A stretch of 64,000 bases of DNA from Lachnospiraceae bacterium UBA7205. Lineage in GTDB: Bacteria > Bacillota > Clostridia > Lachnospirales > Lachnospiraceae. This document shows, in pieces, positions 32,623-41,047 of this stretch. Position 1 is the stretch's first letter. Each line of letters opens with the position of its first letter. The notes under the pieces are model-generated. The model saw nothing but the letters and a program-made list of their open reading frames with translations, did not search any database and had not been told where the DNA came from. Both the position numbers and the translations under genes were made by a program. The DNA lies in the NCBI GenBank assembly GCA_002490665.1, contig DKUL01000067.1, forward strand, positions 1-64,000, in the 5' to 3' direction.

Positions 32623-33867
32623 TCATTTCAGCCAGACACGCGCGTCGGGATGCTCCTCATCCTTTTTGATTGTCCCGACGCGCCAGCACTGGTGGTATTT
32701 CTCAATAATTTTCACTGCCTCGTCACAATGCTCTCCGGGCACTGCCAGCAGCATGCCGATGCCAAGCGAAAAATCGTCCAGAAAACACTCCCTGTCCATC
32801 ATGTTCAAATCATACAGATACCGGAACAGTGCCGGAACCGGTATCGCCGCGACATCAATTTCAGCGCCAAGCCCCTTTGGTATCGTCTCATAGCATCTTC
32901 GGTTGAACAGCGACTTATTGATGCAAAAGGCGCCATGTATGAGATTTTCACTAATAAGTTCACTGACCGCCTTCACATAAGATGCATTTGGCCTTATCAG
33001 TTCATCCATGAAAACCTTCTCCCCATCAATCTTTGCATATGCGATGTCTGGCCGCCTGTCGAGGATCACTTTGACAAAGGGATAACTGATTGACGAGATG
33101 CCCTCCGTATGCAGTCCGATTATGACATCGCCCTCGGTGATGCGGCTGCCTGTAATGATTTTTTTCCTGTCAGAAATCCCGAGTACCAAAGCGCTTAACC
33201 GGTACTCGCCCGCATGGTAATTGACCGCCTGCGCTGCCACTTCCATTCCGGAAAAGATAATGCCATTGCTCTCGCATGCCTCCTTGAACGTTTCACCCAT
33301 AAGCAGCAATTGGCCGCTGTCATTATTTCCACAGACAATATGCGCCTGCAGGACTGCGGGCTTCACGCCATAGCGTATCAGGTTGTTTGCCGCACTTGCA
33401 ACCAGCTCCATGCAGATTTCCCTGTCATATCCATTTTCCATGGCAAAGCGCTCCTTGGAACCGGGCACATGGCTTGCAAACACACACACTGGTTCCTCGA
33501 TTCCCGCGATATCCGGCTGAAGGAATGTGGGGTCGGCAACATTTGTGTGGAGCAGCCTGTCATCCTGTGTGACAAGACGCCCGAGCATTCCCTTTACCAT
33601 ATATAGCTTTTTGGAATCCAGACCTGTATCCATATAGCTGATGACCTTGCGCTTCTCCGAAAAACCATTCAGCAGGAAATCAACTGTCGTGTCAAGCGCC
33701 TGCGCAATGTCGTAAATCATATCCACCGATGGCAGGCTCGCCCCCTGTTCCCATCTCGAAACTGCCTGATAGGATACGTTCAGCAAATCCGCAAGCTGCT
33801 TCTGTGTCATTCCTTTTATCTTTCTCTGCTCCGAGATTGCCCTCCCGACCTTCTCCCTGTCCAGCAT
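32623..33867 (-). CDS. XRE-type regulator fused to a PurM-like (AIR synthase) domain
   Basis: 414 residues. Residues 8-66 form a helix-turn-helix (TQKQLADLLNVSYQAVSRWEQGASLPS). Residues about 85-414 follow the order of AIR synthase/PurM: ANNLIRYGVKPAVLQAHIVCG, a segment matching the GEMAE region, EGDVIIGLHTEGISSISYPFVKV, and DDFSLGIGMLLAVPGEH. The conserved GVGTK lysine region of true PurM is not visible, so enzymatic activity is doubtful; the domain may instead sense a purine intermediate or another phosphorylated ligand. GGGGGG precedes the ATG at 33867. It is upstream of the ABC exporter pair and probably regulates it and itself. Confidence 0.8.
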   Translation of the reverse strand: MLDREKVGRAISEQRKIKGMTQKQLADLLNVSYQAVSRWEQGASLPSVDMIYDIAQALDTTVDFLLNGFSEKRKVISYMDTGLDSKKLYMVKGMLGRLVTQDDRLLHTNVADPTFLQPDIAGIEEPVCVFASHVPGSKERFAMENGYDREICMELVASAANNLIRYGVKPAVLQAHIVCGNNDSGQLLLMGETFKEACESNGIIFSGMEVAAQAVNYHAGEYRLSALVLGISDRKKIITGSRITEGDVIIGLHTEGISSISYPFVKVILDRRPDIAYAKIDGEKVFMDELIRPNASYVKAVSELISENLIHGAFCINKSLFNRRCYETIPKGLGAEIDVAAIPVPALFRYLYDLNMMDRECFLDDFSLGIGMLLAVPGEHCDEAVKIIEKYHQCWRVGTIKKDEEHPDARVWLK

Positions 33868-33916
33868 GTCTAATCCCCCCTGTTTTTTATTATACAATTC
33901 CCTGTTACATAAAAGT

Positions 33917-33958
33917 TTATCACAACACGGCATCAACGACAATCAACGCGCTATTGAG
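33917..33958 (-). promoter_or_regulatory. Promoter of the HTH-PurM gene with CTCAATAG box
   Basis: Minus strand: box CTCAATAGCGCGTTGATTGT (33939-33958), -35 TTGATT (33941-33946), 18-base spacer, -10 TGATAA (33917-33922). The box differs from the one before the GNAT gene at only two of twenty positions. A TATAAT also occurs nearer the gene (about 33890) with a weak -35. Confidence 0.5.
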
Positions 33959-34066
33959 ACCATGCACGCAACTCAACCGGAGCGTATCTGGGGACTTACC
34001 GCTTCAAGAATATTTGGGGATTTCTTTTTTCAAACTGCTTTTCCCTCTTTTTTTAGATTACAGGCA

Positions 34067-34095
34067 TTTACCCCTATTTTCAATTATGCTATACT
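34067..34095 (+). promoter_or_regulatory. Promoter of the first AraC gene
   Basis: -35 TTTACC at 34067-34072, 17-base spacer, extended -10 TGCTATACT (hexamer 34090-34095). The -35 lies at the end of the 59-bp sequence that recurs at 29087-29148. Confidence 0.55.
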
Positions 34096-34148
34096 CGATA
34101 CAGCAAACACAAAGCACTATTTGGGAACCTAAGAGGGAGGAATCATTC

Positions 34149-35003
34149 ATGCCGCTTCCGTTAAAAACCGGATATCATTTTCACTATGAGCACGTCATCC
34201 GTCCGCCATATTTTGAGATGACAGCGGCAGAAGCCTACACAGATTTCTATGCCCTCTCATATATAGTGAGCGGTGAGCTGCTCAGCTGTTCACCGCAATT
34301 TTCCGAAATTATCAGGGCAGGCGACCTCACCTTTACCCCGAAAAATATATACTGCCGCACCATCTGTGTGTCAGATGCCCCGCGGGAAAACTTTCTTATG
34401 AAGTTTACCGACTGTATGGTTGAGGATTTTCTGCGGGCTGCCGGATTTGAGAGTTTTGATAATTTCTATGCCGCCCACGCCACAATACATATTCCGAAAA
34501 ATTCAGAGGACAAAATTCTTTGTATCATCCATGAACTTGAAAAAGAATGGAACTCCTATGGAAAGTACTCGGAAATTTTGATAAAAGGACTTTTGAGCAA
34601 GCTCATTGTCACTGCCATGCGCGAGGGTGTCAGCTCTCCGTATACAATGACTCAGGATTCCCCCAGAAATAACCATTATCTCAATGATGCAGTTCAGTAT
34701 ATCCATATGCATCTGAATGAGAGTCCTTCCCTGTCCGAAACCGCTGCCGCCATAAATATTTCCGACTCATATTTGTCAAAACTATTTTCCGGCTGCATGC
34801 ACACCCCTTTTTCTACCTTTGTATTAAATGAAAAAATCATGTTTGCGCGCACACTGCTTGCGAACTCAGGACTCAGCATCAACGAAATTTCGTGCGAGGC
34901 AGGATTTTCCAGCTCCGCTTATTTCAGCGACTGCTTTAAGCGTATCACAGGAGAAACACCGCTTCAGTTCCGGAAACAATATGCACCGCACGAAAACGGA
35001 TAA
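34149..35003 (+). CDS. AraC-family transcriptional regulator, paralogue 1
   Basis: 284 residues from ATG 34149, preceded by GGGAGG. N-terminal cupin-like sensing domain (LSYIVSGELLSCSPQFSEIIRAGDLTFTP) and C-terminal double helix-turn-helix (SLSETAAAINISDSYLSKLFS, LSINEISCEAGFSSSAYFSDCFKRITGETPLQFRK). The open frame extends far upstream, but no ribosome site supports that. The downstream gene is a close paralogue 11 bases away. The ligand is unknown; the sensing-domain architecture is shared with regulators of carbohydrate use. Confidence 0.92.
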   Translation: MPLPLKTGYHFHYEHVIRPPYFEMTAAEAYTDFYALSYIVSGELLSCSPQFSEIIRAGDLTFTPKNIYCRTICVSDAPRENFLMKFTDCMVEDFLRAAGFESFDNFYAAHATIHIPKNSEDKILCIIHELEKEWNSYGKYSEILIKGLLSKLIVTAMREGVSSPYTMTQDSPRNNHYLNDAVQYIHMHLNESPSLSETAAAINISDSYLSKLFSGCMHTPFSTFVLNEKIMFARTLLANSGLSINEISCEAGFSSSAYFSDCFKRITGETPLQFRKQYAPHENG

Positions 35004-35014
35004 GGAGGATTACC

Positions 35015-35857
35015 ATGCCGCTTCCACTAAAGCCCGGATACAACTTCAACTTCGCACGCATCCAGCGTCCGCCCCACTATGAAATGCCTTCCGTCGAAGC
35101 CTATACGGACTTCTACGGCATCTCCTATATGGTCAGCGGCGAGCGACTAATCTACGCGCCGGACTATGCAGCCGTCACGCAGGCGGGGGAGCTTAACTGC
35201 ATTCCCAAATATGTATACTGCCGCAGTACCTATATCTCCGACATGCCTTATGAGCATATTCTCATCAAGTTTACGGATTCCATCGCTGCCGAGCTTTTCA
35301 ATGTCATAGGGATTGAAAGCTACAATGAGCTTTGCCAGGAACACGTTATACGGTTTGAGAAAAGCACACAAAATAAAATATATGCCATTTTTCTGGAAAT
35401 GGAACAGGAATGGAATGCATACAACAAGTATTCCGAACTGCTGCTGAAGGGGCTGTTGTACAAGCTGATTATTACCTGCCTGCGGGAGCGCATCATCAGT
35501 GATGTCAATGTCCTGAGCCTTGAGAAGAAGCATGACTGCCTTGCCAACGCAATCAAGTATGTAAAGTCACACCTGCGGGAAAACCCTTCCCTGAATACGA
35601 CGGCACAGCAGATTAATATTTCTGCCTCCTATCTGTCCAAGATATTTGTGACGCATCTGCACACGCCGTTTTCCACCTTTGTGCTGAATGAAAAAATGGC
35701 TTACTCGCAAAAGCTCCTCGTCCACTCGAAGCTGAGCATGACGGAAATCGCCATCGAGGCAGGATTTTCAAGCAGCTCTTACTTCAGTGACTGCTTCCGG
35801 CGCAACACCGGAATGTCCCCGCTGCAATTCCGCAAAGAGAATGGAATGGTCAACTAA
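35015..35857 (+). CDS. AraC-family transcriptional regulator, paralogue 2
   Basis: 280 residues, start preceded by AAGGAGG. It aligns with its upstream neighbour over the entire length: both begin MPLPLK, share PP-Y-EM-EAYTDFY, YGKYSE/YNKYSE, HTPFSTFVLNEK and the C-terminal AGFSSS-YFSDCF. This is a tandem duplication followed by divergence, mostly in the sensing half. The two could heterodimerise or read two ligands. A strong terminator follows directly. Confidence 0.92.
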   Translation: MPLPLKPGYNFNFARIQRPPHYEMPSVEAYTDFYGISYMVSGERLIYAPDYAAVTQAGELNCIPKYVYCRSTYISDMPYEHILIKFTDSIAAELFNVIGIESYNELCQEHVIRFEKSTQNKIYAIFLEMEQEWNAYNKYSELLLKGLLYKLIITCLRERIISDVNVLSLEKKHDCLANAIKYVKSHLRENPSLNTTAQQINISASYLSKIFVTHLHTPFSTFVLNEKMAYSQKLLVHSKLSMTEIAIEAGFSSSSYFSDCFRRNTGMSPLQFRKENGMVN

Positions 35858-35858
35858 G

Positions 35859-35892
35859 AAAAAAGAACCATGCTGCCGCATGGTTCTTTTTT
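35859..35892. terminator. Bidirectional intrinsic terminator
   Basis: Perfect 15-bp stem: AAAAAAGAACCATGC at 35859-35873, loop TGCC, complement at 35878-35892. It ends the AraC pair on plus and the galactan operon on minus. Confidence 0.93.
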
Positions 35893-35893
35893 C

Positions 35894-36112
35894 TTAGTCA
35901 AAATCAAACTTCGTAAACCGCTTTGCCCTGTCGAGGTAGCGGAATCTTACCATCTCGTTTTTCTCAAGGACATCTGCCTCTGTCCCCCTGTACTGGCAGC
36001 GGATGCAGCTGTAGATGCCTGTGTCCTTATTGTAGAACATGTCGATGTCGAGGTCTCGCATAAAGCAGGATGGACATCTGTAATTTAATTTGCCTTTTCC
36101 AAGTTGAGCCAT
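35894..36112 (-). CDS. Small zinc-ribbon protein
   Basis: 72 residues: LNYRCPSCFMRDLDIDMFY, then GIYSCIRCQYRGTEADVLE. Two Cys-x2-Cys pairs (RCPSC, SCIRC) make a zinc ribbon; the rest is charged. No membrane helix. It overlaps the end of the DUF3863-like gene by 28 bases, so it is the last gene of the galactan operon by position, though a functional link is unproven. The family is unknown to me. Confidence 0.7.
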   Translation of the reverse strand: MAQLGKGKLNYRCPSCFMRDLDIDMFYNKDTGIYSCIRCQYRGTEADVLEKNEMVRFRYLDRAKRFTKFDFD

Positions 36113-37944
36113 GTTGCAAATACCTCCTTATCAGAAATTGTCTTCTTGTAGCCGAGCTTGAACATCGGTGAGAATGCATATCCCTCCTCGATGTAGCCGA
36201 GTGCCTTGTCAGAGGCGGTGAGGGAAACCTTTGTCTCGATTGCCGGAATGACTGCGCTCACTGCACTTGCGCCGTCAAGCTTCGCATCGCGGCATCTATA
36301 TTCATAGTTGATGGTCTCGCCGCCCTCTCCCTCGCATGCGAGCGTGATGCCTGTCATGTCCTCAGGATACTCGGTCGTGCCGTAGCATGCCGTGATATAC
36401 TCGTCGAGTGTAATCTCTGCGGACGGGTCGCTGATTTCAAGTATATTTCTTTCTATCTTGATATTGGAAGCGCCTTCCTCAAAGTATTCCCTGGTCTGAA
36501 GCTTCACGGTCACGCCGTTGAACTTGATTTCAACAGGGTCGAGCGTCAGGATGCGTGTCTTTTTGCCGTCAATCACTTCCTCTGAGAAGTGGCTGTGCGT
36601 CGGGCAGAGGCAGAGGTCAACTTCCTCGCCCTTGTAGGAAAGCTTCGCGCTTCTCACGGTGCCTGCCCCTGCATAGTGCGTAAAGTAACCTGCACGGTAC
36701 TTTTCCTGAATCAGGAACGGATAGGAAGCATCCTGTACGTGCGGTGTCCCGATGCCGACAGGCCAGTTCAGTTTTGCCACGTAAGGACGGAGGTCGACAA
36801 TCGCGCCGCCCTGGTCCATGTTGACGCAGGCTCTCATATACGGGTCGCAGTACCAGAACAGCTGCTTGTCAGAACCATAGAGGATGTCACGCCATGGCGC
36901 GCATTCCGGCTCATTGTAGTTTCCTGCATTGACGCCCTTCTTTTCCCTGTAATAGTCCGCAAACTCCGCCATCGTCATGTCGATGAGCTTGCCCTCCTTC
37001 TTCAGGTCGCCGTAATACTTGCAGCCGTCGCTGTATGACTTATACAGAAGCTCATACGGCTGCTCCCAGCGTCCCATCTTGTTCATCCAGCCGGGTCCTA
37101 CAAACATCATGTTGTAGGAATAGCCATTGTTGTACTTTGCAAGGTCGCGGTACTGGTCAATCAGGTTATAAAGATAAGGGTATTCCCATGTCTTTGTGTC
37201 GTAAATCATGCCGCGGAGCACGTTCTGCGGATGGGTGCCGAAGTTGGAACCATTTCCGTCATAGCACGCAATCAGGTCTCTTGACAGATGCGGGATTGCG
37301 ACGATTCCGGAATCCTCCGCCGCGTTTGCCGCGGGTGCGTGGGTATTCTGCTTGGACGGAATCCACGGTGCCCATGGGCCGCCGTCAAACAGGGTATACC
37401 ATGAGTTGTTGCAGGTGTGGTATGCCTTTGGTCCTTCCTCCCAGCATGTCGCAACCGCACATTTTACGGTCGGGTATTTCTCCTTGATATAGTTTGTCAG
37501 CTCGGCATCCATGTAATAGGAGCCGGTTGACTCCGGATAAAATCCGAACCTGTCGTGGAATTTCTCGAAGACATCATTGACGATTGCCTTCTTGTCCTCC
37601 ATAGAGAACATCCAGATACAGAAGTCCTTTGTCTTGTACTTCTCGCGGAACTCCTCGCAGGGAAGTCCGAGCAGGGAGAGTGCAATCTCGTCGCCGTACT
37701 CCTCATGGTCATGCTTTGCAAGCTCCACCGCCTCATCATTGAACAATGAAGCGTAGGTCATCTGGATTGTCACCTTCAGACCATTCTCATGTGCCAGTCT
37801 CTGCTGTGTCTTGAAGATATCAAGTGATTCGGTCAGGAGCGCCTTATCCCCGATATCCTCCTCCTTTCCCTGTCCTGTGACAGTCGCAGAATACTCCGGA
37901 ACCATCTCCGGACGATGGATAATGTTTACTACAAATTTATCCAC
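36085..37944 (-). CDS. Large glycosidase-like protein (DUF3863/DUF3864-like)
   Basis: 619 residues, cytosolic by sequence. The N-terminal half resembles a polysaccharide-deacetylase/GH57-type barrel (KVTIQMTYASLF, FYPESTGSYYMDAELTNYIKE, CAVATCWEEGPKAYHTC), and the C-terminal half is beta-rich (SAEITLDEYITACYGT). From memory this combination corresponds to DUF3863 plus DUF3864, whose activity is not established; I could not check it. The start is GTG at 37944 with GGAGG eight bases upstream. Its position after beta-galactosidase in a galactan operon suggests an intracellular role on a galactose-containing or modified sugar. Confidence 0.65.
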   Translation of the reverse strand: MDKFVVNIIHRPEMVPEYSATVTGQGKEEDIGDKALLTESLDIFKTQQRLAHENGLKVTIQMTYASLFNDEAVELAKHDHEEYGDEIALSLLGLPCEEFREKYKTKDFCIWMFSMEDKKAIVNDVFEKFHDRFGFYPESTGSYYMDAELTNYIKEKYPTVKCAVATCWEEGPKAYHTCNNSWYTLFDGGPWAPWIPSKQNTHAPAANAAEDSGIVAIPHLSRDLIACYDGNGSNFGTHPQNVLRGMIYDTKTWEYPYLYNLIDQYRDLAKYNNGYSYNMMFVGPGWMNKMGRWEQPYELLYKSYSDGCKYYGDLKKEGKLIDMTMAEFADYYREKKGVNAGNYNEPECAPWRDILYGSDKQLFWYCDPYMRACVNMDQGGAIVDLRPYVAKLNWPVGIGTPHVQDASYPFLIQEKYRAGYFTHYAGAGTVRSAKLSYKGEEVDLCLCPTHSHFSEEVIDGKKTRILTLDPVEIKFNGVTVKLQTREYFEEGASNIKIERNILEISDPSAEITLDEYITACYGTTEYPEDMTGITLACEGEGGETINYEYRCRDAKLDGASAVSAVIPAIETKVSLTASDKALGYIEEGYAFSPMFKLGYKKTISDKEVFATWLNLEKAN

Positions 37945-37968
37945 TTTTCATTCCTCCTTTTTGGTTTT

Positions 37969-40900
37969 TTATATCCCTTTAAAATCAAAAGATAATACAA
38001 GTTTGTCTGAAGCATCCAGCAGATACTCCTCGTGCGTCCTTGCCCCCCAGCTGTCATCGCCCGCCACACCCATCTGTTCCAGGGCAATTCGCACTACCGT
38101 GTAATATATGGGCGGCAGCTCATGGACATGCATCGCATTTTCAAGCTCATGCGGCGTGTATGGCAGTACATTCACGCTCAAATCGTTTCCGGTGAAGCAG
38201 ACACCGCGCCCCTTGTTGTCCGTGACGCTGATTCTGCGCACGCCTGTGTGGTTGCCGCACTCCTGCGGAACAAGATACTCCGCCAGGTTTTCTGTTACTT
38301 TTTTATGATAAATACCGAGCTTCCCGCCTTTCTCGCGGTCGCAGTAGGTCTCTTCCGGTCCCAGTCCGTACCATGCCACATTTTCCAAATCCGCATCGAA
38401 TTTGAACAGCATGCCAAACTCAGGGATGTCTGAAACGCCGTCCGGTGCCTGATATTCCAACGTAGTATGAATATTGCCATCCCCTGTCACTTTGTAGGTC
38501 ACAAAGCATTCCGACTCCGGCGTTGTCGGCAGTTTATAGCTGTACTTAATTATGACATTCGTGTCACTTTTTGTTATCTCAGGCTCTTTTATCTGCTGGT
38601 ATAAGCTTGCGGTCTTCCACTGCGCGTACCGGAACGGCATCTGATTGCCACAGTCGTTGTCTGTCGGTGCACGCCAGAAATTCGGTTTCGGTATGGCTTT
38701 TATCAGCTCCCTGCCCGCGTACACATACGACACCAGCCCTTTTCCGCCTTTGTCAAACAATGCCTCAAAGTGCATGCCGCGCACGCCGATATTGTAGGAA
38801 CCGTCGGCAATTTCAAACAATTGCGGCTCCTGGACATCGCAGGAATTGCCTGCTCCTTCCACGGTATACACGCCCTGTCCGAAAGCAACCTCGTGACCGC
38901 GCTTTGCCCAGAGGGTGTCATAGAGTAGCACGAAGCTCACTGTCACGACATACTCGCCGCCCCGCACTGCCTTCCAAGGCTCTTCGCTGCTCCATGGCGT
39001 CATGTAGCCAAATACGGGCAGTTTGTATTCTTTTGACGAAAGCGGCTCCACGTCCGTCACAACCGTTGCCCGGGCAAGCTCCTCCCCATCGAGCGCCAGT
39101 GTGACAAGGCACTCATACCTGGATGTATTGGTAAACAGGTTTTTGTTGATGACTTCAAAACTGTCGCCATCCACCCGAACCTGTATATTCTGATAATTGA
39201 ATTTTACTTCCTGCATCTTTGGCGAAGGGTTTCTGTTTCCGCCATAGACAATGCCGTTTCCGCTAAAGTTATAATCACATGGACGGTCGTCAAAATCGCC
39301 ACCATAGCCGAGTACTTCCTTCCCATATCTGTCCTTGTGATAGAGCGACTGGTCAATATAATCCCAGATAAAGCCTCCCTGAAAAAGCGGTTCCTCGTCC
39401 GTCAAATCCGTGTACTTGTGCATGGCGCCGCAGGAATTTCCCATTGCGTGTGTATATTCACAGAGTATAAAGGGCTTGCTCCTGTCCTTTTTCAAAAATT
39501 CCTTAATGGCAGCCACGCTTGAATACATCTGGCTCTCCATGTCGGAGATGGTATTGATGCGCCTGTCATTGAACACGCCCTCATAGTGGACAAGCCTTGT
39601 GTCATCCAGTTCATGGAGCTTCTGTGACATTGCATGGATGACAGAGCCGCCAAACGATTCGTTTCCGCAAGACCAGATGAGGATGGACGGATGGTTCTTG
39701 TCGCGCTGGTACATGGAATTGACCCGGTCAAGCAGGAGCGGTTCCCACTCTTTCCTGTCACCCGGAAGCGCCTGCCCGATGGGCATTTTCCCCCTGAGCA
39801 CCAAGTCCCATGCCCCATGGGACTCCATGTTGCACTCGTCAATGAGATACAGTCCGTATTCATCGCACAGCTCATAGAGCCTTGAGTCATTCGGGTAATG
39901 GCTGGTGCGGATGGCATTGATGTTGTACCGTTTCATGGTGATGATGTCCTGCAGCATCTCGTCATAGTCGGGCACCCTTCCAAAACGCCCGCTGAACTCA
40001 TGCCTGTTGACGCCCTTGAACACGATGCGTTTTCCGTTCAGCGTCATGATGCCGTTGTCCATCGCAAAACGCCGGAAGCCGACTTTTTGCGGAACGATTT
40101 CGACGACATTTCCATCCGCATCATACAAGGTAATCAATAGTTCATATAAAAACGGCTCCTCCGCACTCCAGAGCATCGGTTCGTCCACTGTCATGTGAAC
40201 CGCCGGATTTTCGCCGTTTACAAGTGTGATTTCTGTCCTGGCAGCTTCTGAGATATCGGAAAGCGTCAATTCTGCCCTGACAGAACCTTCTGCCTGTCTG
40301 GCCGTCACAGTCAGCGAAACCACCAGATCCGCCCTGGTGTAATCCGCATTCAAATCAGTCCGAATCCGAATGTCACTGACATGCGTGTCAGGAATCGCAT
40401 ACAGATAGACGCTCCGGAAAATTCCCGAGAAGCGGAAGAAATCCTGATCCTCGCACCAGCTTCCGCTCGTCCATTTGTACACCTGGACGGCAAGCTTGTT
40501 TTCACCCGCTTTCAGTACATCTGTCAGCTCAAAGTCCGACGGCGTGAAGCTGTCCTCGCTGTAGCCGACATAACTGCCATTGCACCAGAGTGTAAATCCG
40601 CTCTCGACACCCTGAAAGGAAACAAAGACCCGCTTTCCCGCAAACTGCGCAGGCACGGTAAAGTATTTGACATAGCTTGCTGTCGGATTGAAGCGTGTCG
40701 GTATCTCACCCGGCTCAACGACCTCATGCCCGTCCCACGGATACTGCACATTGACATACTGGGGCTTGTCATATCCCTCGAGCTGGATATGCGCGGGTAC
40801 ACGGATGTCATCCCAGCTGCGGCAGTCTGTGTCATTTTTGAAAAAATTGTCCGGCGCATCCTCCATATTTTTTGCATATTTGAATTTCCAGACACCGTCC

Positions 40901-41028
40901 AGCGACTGTTTCAGGCTCTGGATATTCTGTACAAATTCGGCTTCGCTCAGATAATACTTGTGGTCTGAGTGCGCCGCGATTCGATTCTCCCCATAAAACA
41001 GGGGATTCTTTATTTTTTCATCCATCAT
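37969..41028 (-). CDS. lacZ: Beta-galactosidase, GH2 family
   Basis: 1,019 residues, five-domain LacZ layout: sugar-binding domain (WDDIRVPAHIQLEGYD), jelly-roll, immunoglobulin-like, TIM barrel (FKGVNRHEFSGRFGRV) and C-terminal small-chain domain (YGLGPEETYCDREKGGKLG). The acid/base glutamate is in WSCGNESFGG (about residue 455) and the nucleophile in LCEYTHAMGNS (about 523). No signal peptide, so it acts inside the cell on galacto-oligosaccharides. Start at ATG 41028, with AAGAGG six bases upstream; an in-frame GTG at 41046 lacks a site. Follows the AraC gene by 19 bases. Confidence 0.95.
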   Translation of the reverse strand: MMDEKIKNPLFYGENRIAAHSDHKYYLSEAEFVQNIQSLKQSLDGVWKFKYAKNMEDAPDNFFKNDTDCRSWDDIRVPAHIQLEGYDKPQYVNVQYPWDGHEVVEPGEIPTRFNPTASYVKYFTVPAQFAGKRVFVSFQGVESGFTLWCNGSYVGYSEDSFTPSDFELTDVLKAGENKLAVQVYKWTSGSWCEDQDFFRFSGIFRSVYLYAIPDTHVSDIRIRTDLNADYTRADLVVSLTVTARQAEGSVRAELTLSDISEAARTEITLVNGENPAVHMTVDEPMLWSAEEPFLYELLITLYDADGNVVEIVPQKVGFRRFAMDNGIMTLNGKRIVFKGVNRHEFSGRFGRVPDYDEMLQDIITMKRYNINAIRTSHYPNDSRLYELCDEYGLYLIDECNMESHGAWDLVLRGKMPIGQALPGDRKEWEPLLLDRVNSMYQRDKNHPSILIWSCGNESFGGSVIHAMSQKLHELDDTRLVHYEGVFNDRRINTISDMESQMYSSVAAIKEFLKKDRSKPFILCEYTHAMGNSCGAMHKYTDLTDEEPLFQGGFIWDYIDQSLYHKDRYGKEVLGYGGDFDDRPCDYNFSGNGIVYGGNRNPSPKMQEVKFNYQNIQVRVDGDSFEVINKNLFTNTSRYECLVTLALDGEELARATVVTDVEPLSSKEYKLPVFGYMTPWSSEEPWKAVRGGEYVVTVSFVLLYDTLWAKRGHEVAFGQGVYTVEGAGNSCDVQEPQLFEIADGSYNIGVRGMHFEALFDKGGKGLVSYVYAGRELIKAIPKPNFWRAPTDNDCGNQMPFRYAQWKTASLYQQIKEPEITKSDTNVIIKYSYKLPTTPESECFVTYKVTGDGNIHTTLEYQAPDGVSDIPEFGMLFKFDADLENVAWYGLGPEETYCDREKGGKLGIYHKKVTENLAEYLVPQECGNHTGVRRISVTDNKGRGVCFTGNDLSVNVLPYTPHELENAMHVHELPPIYYTVVRIALEQMGVAGDDSWGARTHEEYLLDASDKLVLSFDFKGI

Positions 41029-41047
41029 AAATATCCTCTTTTTCACG

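Noticed and set aside
33729..34148. 140-residue extension of the first AraC protein
   Set aside because: It overlaps the divergent HTH-PurM gene and both promoters; the ribosome site is just before 34149, and the paralogue also begins MPLPLK.
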